From positions 1,054,001 through 1,118,000 of the forward strand of contig NW_025408683.1 in assembly GCF_020360975.1 (NCBI RefSeq): a stretch of DNA of 64,000 nucleotides, given 5' to 3'. How positions within the stretch are numbered: the first letter of the stretch is position 1; every line of letters begins with the position of its first letter. The notes under the pieces are model-generated. The model saw nothing but the letters and a program-made list of their open reading frames with translations, ran no database searches and had not been told where the DNA came from. The stretch is from Hirsutella rhossiliensis (lineage: Eukaryota; Ascomycota; Sordariomycetes; Hypocreales; Ophiocordycipitaceae). Shown here piece after piece: positions 56,356 to 64,000 of this stretch. The position numbers and the translations under genes were made by a program.

Positions 56356-58342
56356 TCAGACATCGACGACCCTCATGTCGTATCCCTTTGTTGTCTTCCT
56401 CGGCTCCTTTTCGCCGTCGTCGTTGTAGACTTGCTCGTCTCCGTGCCGCCTTCGATCGCGAACCTCCAGGCGCGGCAGGACACGCAGCGCCAGTTCCGCT
56501 ACGCTCACATACAAAACGCAGTACGCCAGCCTGTGGGCCGTGAGTCATGAGCACCCGAGAGAGGCAAGTGTGGGCTGTAGCAAAAGACACTTACTGAAAA
56601 CCGACACAGAATCGGCTTCCCTTGGAGAAGCTGAGGAGATGGCGGTCGAGGCGGCTGTGCCTCTGCCCGGCGTCGTCTAGCCACCTCTCGGGCCGAAACG
56701 CGTTTGCTTCCGGGAATATGGACTCGTCCAGATGCACCAAGCAGGCCGACATGCCCACGGCGGTGCCGCGCGGGATAGTGTACACCGTCTTGGCCGGAAG
56801 ATGGCCGCTTTCCACGCCGCCGTCATCTTCGTACTGCAGGTCTTCGTCCACCGCCACACGAGCCAGTCTTTCTTGCGAAGGCTCGTACGAGAGCCTCTCC
56901 TGCGAGAAGTCGAAGATTAGCCTAAGGCCCTCTAGGATGACGGCGCTGAGGTACGGCAGCTGCTCCAGGGTCGGCCAGCTTGGTAGCTCTTTTGGGTCGG
57001 GCACGTTTGCCATGACCTCTTCTCGGAGCCTCTTGGCGATATCTGGCTGTTTGACGAGGCGGTAGACTATGTTGCTCAGTGCTGTTGCCGTCGACTGGGG
57101 CCCGGCCAAGGCAGCCCCGTTGGAGTCATAGGCCAGTCGTTTGGGCGTCTTTTCGTGTGGCGGGAGGTCCGACCTGAGCAGTTCCGCAAATACGGGGCGG
57201 GTTTTGGCCTCGTCTGTTCCCCCGACTGCGATCACTCGCTTCAGCCGCTCGGGCATCTGGACATGATAGCGCAGTGGCGAGTCATAGGTGCCGGACATTG
57301 TTCGCATTATGGACCTGGCCAGCTAGGGTCAGCACAAATCAATTGGCGCCATCATCTCGGGCAAGTTTCCAATACGAACAATGGGACCCAGTAAAGCACG
57401 CGTCGAACCCAAGGGAGGTGTCTGGTGAAGTGAGATCTGGTCTCGAGGGCCTCGAAGACGTCCTTGCAGTTCGGCTGCCAGCCTTCCTGGTCGAGAAATC
57501 CCGGACTCTCCCCGTAGCAGTATTCCACGATGGCGTCGGTGGTGAAGCAGTTGAAGGCGCCGCCGGCGTCGAACCAGCCGCGCCCGCACTGCGCCAGCAG
57601 CTTGTCGCACAACTGTCGAGACCTTTGATGAACTACATCGTCTGCCCCCAACACCTTGGACTTGGAGAAAAAATTGTTGAGCGGTGTACGACGCATGCGG
57701 TGGTGACCATGTTCTATCGTCGCGACGGTAGACTAATCGACCGACCCGCTGTCAGCGTGTTTCCTCATCTGCATTGGATCCGCCAGCGCGAGATTGCACT
57801 CGCATCGCCATCGTGCTTACCAGTGACAGGCTTCACGCATGGTTTTGTCAGTTGGCTATTTCATCGGCTCTATAATAGAGGATAGGTGCTAAACATACCC
57901 TCCAAAACCCGACATTTGATGCTCCGTCTTGTTGCGTCTGCGGTTACCCGCCACCGGGTATAGGACATCGACAAAGCTGGGGTCGCTACAGTGCAACTCG
58001 TGTGGGTTGATCCGGATCAGTGGACCTGGGGAAGATTACACTGGTGAGCTCGAGTGTCTCTCAATCGCGCCAACAGCGCCAGCACGAGGCGTCTGGATGC
58101 CCACCGTATCTCTCATGGAGCTTCGCAATCTCTTCCGTGTATCTGGCGTCAAGGACGACGTCGTGCCAGAACTCGTAGAGATAGGACGCTGCCGCGAACT
58201 TTGGTCCTGGGTAGCCGGCGAGAGGGTGCAGCGTCAGTCTGTATACGTAAACGGCCACTGAGTAAAGAGCCCAGCACGCAACGGCTGAGACGAAGGCGCG
58301 CCATGCGACTGCGGTCCAGTGGACGTTGGCGTCAAGTAACAT
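56356..58342 (-). CDS. Cytochrome P450 number 2, 6 exons with a 10-nt microexon, 544 aa
   Basis: Exons (high to low): 58,342-58,105; 58,025-57,899; 57,830-57,821; 57,732-57,376; 57,322-56,595; 56,530-56,356. Introns are 79, 68, 88, 53 and 64 nt. The 10-nt third exon is the only solution I found that keeps the frame from GFGG into STVATIEHGHHRMRR. A membrane anchor is at about residues 10-33, then LHPLAGYPGPKF. ExxR is EGLR (375-378), then AFRPERW and the heme loop FSKGSRFCVGF with Cys483. The I-helix segment is AALAGPQSTATAL, a variant of AGxDTT. MLLDAN is taken as the start because the upstream in-frame ATG (58,453) adds 37 residues ahead of the anchor. Role: endoplasmic-reticulum monooxygenase, substrate unknown. 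It is divergent from the serine hydrolase gene. Confidence 0.87.
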
Positions 58343-59179
58343 GATGCTGTTTGGAGCCTCTATCGAGTGTTTCCCAGCAAAGTCTAAAGAACGGTTGGTG
58401 GTGGAGATGCGCGTCTGTCCCGAGGCGTGGACGATGAAGACGGAAGAGGTCAAATTTGTCTCTCAGACTTGGCAATGTTTAGTGGCCGAATAGAGCAACC
58501 TGACATGCACCAAGTATGTACTTGTTACGGTGGAGGAGTTATTTTCGCCATGGCTGTCGGCTGCGCTTTTGCTACTGTTGTCCAGAGAGAGTCGATTTCA
58601 TCCCGCCTCCTTGGTCTACTCTGGCTGCATTAGCTGCGTAGTACGCTTACGGCCCGTGAAGACGGACACGTTTGTTTAATAACAACACACCCCTCGCCCC
58701 TCACCGCATGTATGTAAATGGGCTGCACAATGCACCGGAAAGTCGGACAACCCCTGTTAGCTGTGGCTGCACGGCCTTAGCCGCTGCCACCCATGTCTCA
58801 TGTTGAGTAGGCCTTCGCCGCAAGACATAGCGTCGACGCCGACCAGGAACCTAGTCTCTCGGGGTGTATTCATCTACAGTCCGCCAGGGTCACAAAGGAT
58901 ATATAGAGGTCTTGACTAGTTTCAATAACTAAAAGAAAACATTAATTACATACTTGTTTATTTTTCACTTTTTGTAGAGTAATCCATAATGGTCTAGTGG
59001 CAATAGTATTCTGGTGAAGAGGCTTAAATAGCAGGCGGTGCTATAGAGGAGTCCAGTATTAGCATGAGAATATATGCGGCTGCTAAGGCATGGCACAGCT
59101 CCCTCCTTGTGGCTACTGCTATTGATTTTGTCACCTTTTCCTCTTGTCGTTTTCCTGGCTCCAAATCGACAGTCCCAAA
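58343..59179. promoter_or_regulatory. Divergent promoter region between P450 number 2 and the serine hydrolase
   Basis: 837 bp between two divergent start codons. TATA-like sequence ATATATAGAGG lies at 58,899-58,909. A 34-bp segment (58,982-59,015) resembles the 5' half of a glutamate tRNA with an A box. No complete RNA gene or convincing ORF is present; plus-strand frames at 58,427-58,633 look accidental. Confidence 0.45.
58982..59015 (+). other. tRNA-Glu 5'-half-like fragment
   Basis: TCCATAATGGTCTAGTGGC followed by AATAGTATTCTGG resembles the acceptor and D-arm of eukaryotic tRNA-Glu, including an A box (TGGTCTAGTGGC). There is no B box (GGTTCGANTCC) or T-arm downstream, so it is not a functional tRNA. 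It may be a tRNA relic or SINE head. Confidence 0.35.
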
Positions 59180-59471
59180 ATGTGCTTCATTAGCACCGCC
59201 ACGGGCCTCGCTCTAATACTGTCGCTGCTGCCGGCGTGGGGTGAGGCATCATCAATCGGCTCACAAGGTCAGAGACAGACGCCGTTGCTGAATGCAGCAA
59301 CATGGGCGTTTACGGCTCCCAATGGTGGACCGTTCACCCGCGACTTTTCCGCCTACGTCGAGCAAGTGATGGACGAATGGAAAGTTCCCGGTCTGGCAAT
59401 CGCGGTGATTGATGGCGACGACGTCTTCACACAGGTAAGTACGGTGCCCCGTGTATGTATGTGTGATACAC

Positions 59472-59514
<43 letters not shown>

Positions 59515-61090
59515 ACATATATATATACGTGTGTTGCGGCTGACACCCGTCCTCGTCGACAGGCCTTTGGCTTCGCCGAGTTGCCCAATATCAAGGCAAC
59601 GCCCGAAACGCTCTTCTTTGCGGGCTCGACGACAAAGGCCATGACGGCCGCGGCGCTCTCGCACATGATTGACACCAAGAACCACTCGTCCCTCGCGGGG
59701 GCCGGATGGGCCACGCCCATATCGTCGCTCATCAGAGACGACTTCGTCGTGGCCGGCGACGAGTGGGCAACGGCGCACCTGACGCTCGACGACGCCGTCA
59801 GCCATCGCACGGGCATGGCGCCGCACGAATACGCCTGGGCCCGTCGCTCCGAGAGAGGAGGCGAGCCGCTCACCATTGCGGCCGTGGTCAGGCGGCTGCG
59901 CGGGCTCAAGCTCAGCGCGGAGCCGAGGACTACGTGGCAGTATAGCCACCTGATGTATGTGGCCCTGAGCCACGTCATTGAGACGCTGACGGGCAAATGG
60001 CTCGGCGACCACCTTCGCGAGACGATTTTCGGGCCGCTCAACATGACGGCCACGTACTGCGATACGCAGCAAGCCCTTGACGCGCCCCAAAGGCTCGCAT
60101 CGGGCTACCACTGGGACCAAGTCCGGCGGAGATATGGCCTTGTCGACTTTGACGACGTACGTCCCGGCAGCGGAGCCGGGTTCGTCATCTCCAACGTCGT
60201 CGACTACGCCAAGTGGATCAAGTGTCTGTTGCACGAGTCTGCGCCGTTTTCCCGGCAGACGCACGCCGACATCAAGACGCCGAGAATGATTGCCGCCCGG
60301 GAGGCCAGGTCGGGCCCGGGAGAGACGCTCTACGGCCTCGGCTGGCAGCGCAAGGTGGCCCATGGCGCCGCCGTCTACATGCACGGCGGCACCGAAGTCG
60401 CATACGCGACGCAGGTATTTTGGCTCCCCGAGCAGGGGTACGGCGTCGTGGCCATGGCCAACGTGGCGGCGCCGGGCAACGCTGCCGAGGAGACGATTGC
60501 GTGGAGGCTGATGGAGGACAAGCTGCGCGTCTCCAAGGAGGCCCGCTTCAACATAAGCGAGCAGTGAGTCGGCCAGGCGCAGTCGTCGGGTATGAGTCAA
60601 GGCCGGGTGCCCGGGCATGAGCTGACTTTGGTCTCGTCAAAGCATGAGGGCTGCCGCCGAAAAGGAGGCCCGCGACATGAGCAACGCCGTCGACATGATG
60701 TACCCGACGAGGCCCGACCCGCCTCTGCCGCCGCCGGTCCACGCGACGCAGCTGGTGGGCTCGTACTTTGACGAGGGCTACGGGGTGCTGGACATTGAGG
60801 AAGCCAAAGGCAGGGGCAAGGGCAAGGGGGCGCTGGTGGCCCGGCGCGACGACATGCTCTTCATGTACACGCTGCGATTCAAGCACGTCTCGGGCGGCTT
60901 CTGGTTGCTCGAGGTGTGGTACGACGACACGGACTCGATGGCGGCGTTTTGGGGCGGCGAGTTTGTCGTGGGCGTCGACGGCAGCGTCGCCGGGCTGATG
61001 GTGCAGCTCGGCGCCGTGCGAGGGGGGGGGCGTGTTTGGTTTGAGAGGAACCGCACCGTGCAAGCAGTCTCTCGGCGTACGCAGCAGTAG
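59180..61090 (+). CDS. Secreted beta-lactamase-fold serine hydrolase, 3 exons, 567 aa
   Basis: Exons 59,180-59,434, 59,563-60,563 and 60,643-61,090; introns 128 and 79 nt, both GT/AG. A hydrophobic N-terminus (ATGLALILSLLPAWGEASS) is a likely signal peptide. The class C beta-lactamase/DD-peptidase fold is marked by the catalytic FAGSTTK (Ser107, Lys110), WQYSHLMY (Tyr212; the usual YxN Asn is His) and HGGTEV (His359, in place of KTG). A roughly 150-residue C-terminal domain follows after the last intron, as in fungal members of about 550 aa. These enzymes cleave or transfer acyl groups on esters and amides; some metabolite-cluster relatives are transesterases. An export location suggests processing of the product outside the cell or detoxification; the substrate is unknown. 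Intron 1 carries a CA microsatellite. Confidence 0.9.
59466..59532. repeat. CA/TA microsatellite within an intron
   Basis: About 40 bp of (CA)n followed by alternating TA sequence inside the first intron of the serine hydrolase gene. Length polymorphism is likely. It survives with its CA intact, which shows that this DNA has not been exposed to RIP. Confidence 0.9.
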
Positions 61091-61865
61091 GCTCTGCATG
61101 CCGGTGTCTCACCAGTCATGTCATGCACGAACCGCCACCGTAGACGGCTGCTCTGCTCTCGCTAGCCACAGGCTGAATGAATCATGCCCATGCCGCTCGT
61201 GCGCTATTACAACTGCACCCAATTTTCGACTCTCCGCCGGGGGCCGCCGAAGAGCCCGACGACCCGCATGCCTTCCTGCCGTGCATATACAATCCGGGCC
61301 AACCGTCGATATGTAATAGTTGGCCCCTGTACGGATACGGAGGGGCCTTTCAAAGGTTGCGGCTTGGTATAAGCGGCGTACAGGGGGCTTCCAGGGAAAC
61401 CCGTCGTCAGCGGTTGTGCAAAGCGATCTGAGTGCCATCAGTCCAATGATGAGAAGTTATCCAAAGAACAAAGGGAAAATAAAAGGATCTGATGCACACA
61501 TTCGTGCAACAATATAGCTATACCCCGATCATTGCGGCGCAGCAGGGGCAACGATCGGGCATGAGGTTCCAGGAGCTGTGATTCATGATACGGGCGCGAT
61601 TTGCGATATGCGACACACCCGGTACCGACGGAAGAGTACGGATATTAATCTTGTCTAACTTGACATCTTTATTTTATAAATCAAATCATAAGCAGGATGC
61701 GAGGGCCCCGCATCCAGTCATTATCAGCTGTATAGCCATTCCCTGTACAGAGTATTGGGGGCTATAATTGGCGGCTAGGTGAGAGCAGAGGAGCGAGGCA
61801 TCGACAAGAGGACTACGGATAGTAACTTGACAAGTCGGTCGCATCCGAGGCATCCAAGGCCGAAA
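61091..61865. terminator. Convergent 3' region between the serine hydrolase and the NRPS
   Basis: 775 bp between two facing stop codons. Only short frames without recognisable content are seen. An AT-rich patch near 61,640-61,690 could serve polyadenylation. No RNA gene was recognised. Confidence 0.4.
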
Positions 61866-64000
61866 TCAAGCCGCGCGAGCCTCCAACCCCCCCGACCTCG
61901 TAAAGGCGCCCATGCTCGTCTGCGGAGGCCCCGCGGCCGTAGGCTTCGGCAGGAAGCCAACGTCGGCCAAGAAGCGCACGCTTTTCAGCACGGCGGCCCT
62001 CAATCTCGTCGGCGACGCGCCGCTGCCGCCCGAGCGCCAGCTCTCGGCCCAAGGCTCCCTCGCCGTGTCGCCCAGGCCGTCCAACATGTGGGCGAGAGCC
62101 TGCAGCGGATGCGAGTCCTTGTGCGCGTCCATGTCGCGCCGAATGGCTTCGGCGCACACGGGCGCGTCTTGGGCGCGCAGACGGTAGCCTGCTGCCGCGA
62201 CCGTCGCCCAGAATTCCCCCATGGTGAGCCCGCCCGTGATCTGCCGGACGACGGGGCCGCCCGCGCCCGGCATGGCGGCGCTCACAACCGCCGCCGCCAC
62301 GGACCCGACGTCGGCCACGGGGATCCACCTGTCGCTTTCGTCGCCGGCAAAGGCGCCGACGCGCATGCACGCCGACGCCATGCGCCAAAGCCAGTCGTCG
62401 GCGTTGGCCACGCCCTCGGTCGGCGTCCCCACGACGAGGCCCGGGCTGACGACGACAAACTTGGACTCGGGGCTGCCGCCGGCCCCGCCGGCCCCGCCTC
62501 CGCCGCCGCGCCGCCGCGCCGCCGCACGCCGCACCAGCGTCTCGGCGACAAACTTGGTCTCGTTGTACCCGTTGGGGTTCGCGGCCAGATGCCGCGCCAC
62601 GTCTCGCTCCGCCTCGTCGCTCGGGTCCCCGAACCGCGCGCTCGACACGTACACGAGCTTCATGTGCGGCACCTCGGCCGTGGCGCGCAGCAGCTCGGCC
62701 GTGGAGCGCACATTGGCCGCCTCCAGCGCCGCGTAGCTCTTGATGAAGTGCACGGCGGCGCCGTTGTGTATCACGACATGCACCACGCCGTCGCTGACGG
62801 ACCGCCAGTTAGCCGCGTCGAGGCCGAGACGCGGCTGCGCCAGGTCCCCCGCCCACACGTCGAGCGTCCTGTCGTGAAACTCGGTCCACCACTGCGCCCT
62901 CTTGGCCGCCTCAATGGTTCGCCGCCTGGCATCGGCTTGCGTTGCGCCCCTGGCGACAGCCACGACACGCCCGACTCGTCCGTCCTCGAGCAGCTGGCGC
63001 AGGATCTGCGTGCCAATGTAGCCGTTGGCTCCCGTCAGGAGCACCGTGAGCAGCCTACCGCACCCCTTGCCCCCGGTGGCATCCGTCTCGCCCACCATCT
63101 CTGCCGCTCCCGCCTGGGCCGATGCTACGCTCAGGTCATGCCGAGCAATGTCTGCCATGATGCGGTCTGTCAGGGCAGCGGGACAGCCATTCTGGGGGCT
63201 GCAGCTCGCCCTCCTGGCCTCCGCGGTAGCCAACAGGCTCTTTATGCTCGTCGTTGCGTGCTGGAACATGTCGGCAACCTCGAGCTTGATGCCCGCATCG
63301 CGAGCCGCGCTGACAATCCTCATGGCCTGAAGCGAATCACCCCCGAGCTGGATGAACCCGTCTTCCATCCCGATCCTGTCGGGCATCACGCCGAGCACGC
63401 GAGCCCAGATGCCCTGCAGCGTCTCCTCTTGCGCCGTTGACGGAGGCAGCTTCTTGTCTCCCAGCGGCGGGGACTCTTGCTCTCTGGCGCTCTCGGCCAG
63501 CAGGCGGCGATCCGTCTTGCCGTTGTGGTCGATGGGCATCTTGTCCAAAATGGTAATGGCATGAGGCACCATGTACGACGGCAGCTTCAGCTTCGCCATG
63601 TCCTGGAGCTGTCCCTGGACCCTGGCGTCGGTCTGCTGCCCAAGGGGATGGCTGCTGAGCGATGCCATGGACCGTCCATGGTGATCGGTGGGAAACCGAA
63701 ACAGCGCTCTCGGCTCGCCTGCTCGGCCGCCTTCTTTCCCGCCTCGGCCGGGGCTATGAAATATGGCGTCGAGTCCGCCGCGCTGCGAATGCTGCCGGGC
63801 CCAGCTGACGCTCACCTGGTAGCCCGCTTGCCGCGCCAGCTCCGTCAGATTAAGCGCCGACAGCGGCGACGCTTCCTCTCGCGCCTCTTGGCGCACTTCC
63901 GAGAGCCAGTTGTCGTCGTTTGGCACCTGGCGCTCCGCAGTGTCGCCGGTTAAATGGACAATCTTGTTCTCCAACACAATCTTGCTATAGGGAATGTTGG
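61866..64000 (-). CDS. NRPS C-terminal part: N-methyltransferase end, A9/A10, carrier, terminal reductase (partial)
   Basis: The frame is open to the window edge and continues beyond it, so the N-terminus is missing. From 64,000 downwards: the end of an N-methyltransferase domain of the type set inside adenylation domains (NIPYSKIVLENKIV, later RFPTDHHGRSMASLSSHPL); A9 and A10 (LPSYMVP, then DHNGKTDRRLL, about 63,600-63,508); a carrier domain with FIQLGGDSLQAM (about 63,355-63,325), whose Ser takes phosphopantetheine; and a thioester-reductase domain with TGANGYIG (about 63,038-63,012) and catalytic YNETK (62,567-62,553). Stop at 61,866-61,868. The logic is N-methylation of the last amino acid and NAD(P)H-dependent release as aldehyde or alcohol instead of hydrolysis. 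The M-domain sequence resembles the enniatin/cyclosporin-synthetase type. A Gly/Ala-rich loop (about 62,520-62,480) lies within the reductase. No intron is seen here. The full domain count and substrate cannot be known from this window. Confidence 0.9.
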   Translation of the reverse strand, partial: NIPYSKIVLENKIVHLTGDTAERQVPNDDNWLSEVRQEAREEASPLSALNLTELARQAGYQVSVSWARQHSQRGGLDAIFHSPGRGGKEGGRAGEPRALFRFPTDHHGRSMASLSSHPLGQQTDARVQGQLQDMAKLKLPSYMVPHAITILDKMPIDHNGKTDRRLLAESAREQESPPLGDKKLPPSTAQEETLQGIWARVLGVMPDRIGMEDGFIQLGGDSLQAMRIVSAARDAGIKLEVADMFQHATTSIKSLLATAEARRASCSPQNGCPAALTDRIMADIARHDLSVASAQAGAAEMVGETDATGGKGCGRLLTVLLTGANGYIGTQILRQLLEDGRVGRVVAVARGATQADARRRTIEAAKRAQWWTEFHDRTLDVWAGDLAQPRLGLDAANWRSVSDGVVHVVIHNGAAVHFIKSYAALEAANVRSTAELLRATAEVPHMKLVYVSSARFGDPSDEAERDVARHLAANPNGYNETKFVAETLVRRAAARRRGGGGGAGGAGGSPESKFVVVSPGLVVGTPTEGVANADDWLWRMASACMRVGAFAGDESDRWIPVADVGSVAAAVVSAAMPGAGGPVVRQITGGLTMGEFWATVAAAGYRLRAQDAPVCAEAIRRDMDAHKDSHPLQALAHMLDGLGDTAREPWAESWRSGGSGASPTRLRAAVLKSVRFLADVGFLPKPTAAGPPQTSMGAFTRSGGLEARAA

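Noticed and set aside
59353..60618. 421-codon minus-strand frame
   Set aside because: Antisense shadow of the serine hydrolase exons; no recognisable motif, and it runs through the CA microsatellite intron.
61779..63440. 553-codon plus-strand open frame
   Set aside because: It lies antisense to the NRPS reductase and carrier domains in GC-rich DNA. Its translation is Arg/Ala/His-rich without a domain, while the minus strand has clear motifs.

Overview
This is nuclear DNA of a filamentous ascomycete (Pezizomycotina). Hypocreales-like is only a guess. The window has two very different parts. Bases 1 to about 47,310 are a nest of dead transposable elements altered by repeat-induced point mutation (RIP). 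The dinucleotides CA and TG are almost absent, while CpG, CpC and CpT survive, so Gln codons became stops, Cys and His became Tyr, and Trp became stop. Every ATG, GTG, TTG or CTG contains TG, so start codons have also gone and no open frame survives. Bases 47,311 to 64,000 have normal composition and hold a compact set of intron-containing genes that looks like one side of a secondary-metabolite (NRPS) cluster.

Transposon region, left to right. (1) A plus-strand Ty3/gypsy pol relic, 1-4,230. (2) An unrecognised minus-strand coding relic, 4,450-5,990. (3) A large minus-strand gypsy element R1, about 6,856-19,537, carrying a small 1,873-bp LTR element with 177-bp LTRs and CGTTC target-site duplication (TSD). 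(4) A 12.4-kb composite bounded by about 0.69-kb inverted repeats (19,538-20,226 and 31,255-31,945). It contains a 3'-truncated copia copy Y (plus), itself split by a complete copia copy X of the same family (minus, 23,506-29,740, TSD ACTAC). (5) A second copy, R2, of the R element (31,946-46,873), split by a complete 8,446-bp gypsy element Z (34,096-42,541, two 466-bp LTRs, TSD GGAGG). (6) A pogo-type transposase relic next to the gene boundary. The amount of RIP in the CCHC zinc knuckles of these elements differs and gives a relative exposure scale.

Gene region. A glutamine-dependent asparagine synthetase (+, 3 exons); an NmrA/isoflavone-reductase-like NAD(P)-binding protein (-, 1 exon); cytochrome P450 number 1 (-, 6 exons); a sulfotransferase-like P-loop protein (+, 1 exon); P450 number 2 (-, 6 exons including a 10-nt microexon); a secreted beta-lactamase-fold serine hydrolase (+, 3 exons); and the 3' end of an NRPS (-) running off the window, showing an N-methyltransferase end, A9/A10 core motifs, a carrier domain and a terminal thioester reductase. 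The inferred logic is that the NRPS builds an N-methylated peptidyl thioester and releases it reductively as an aldehyde or alcohol. The P450s, reductase, sulfotransferase-like enzyme and asparagine synthetase could then oxidise, reduce, sulfate or amidate the product, and the secreted hydrolase could cleave or transfer an ester or amide or give self-protection. The product is not identifiable from this sequence. Exon boundaries were deduced by eye from GT/AG sites, branch points and frame.
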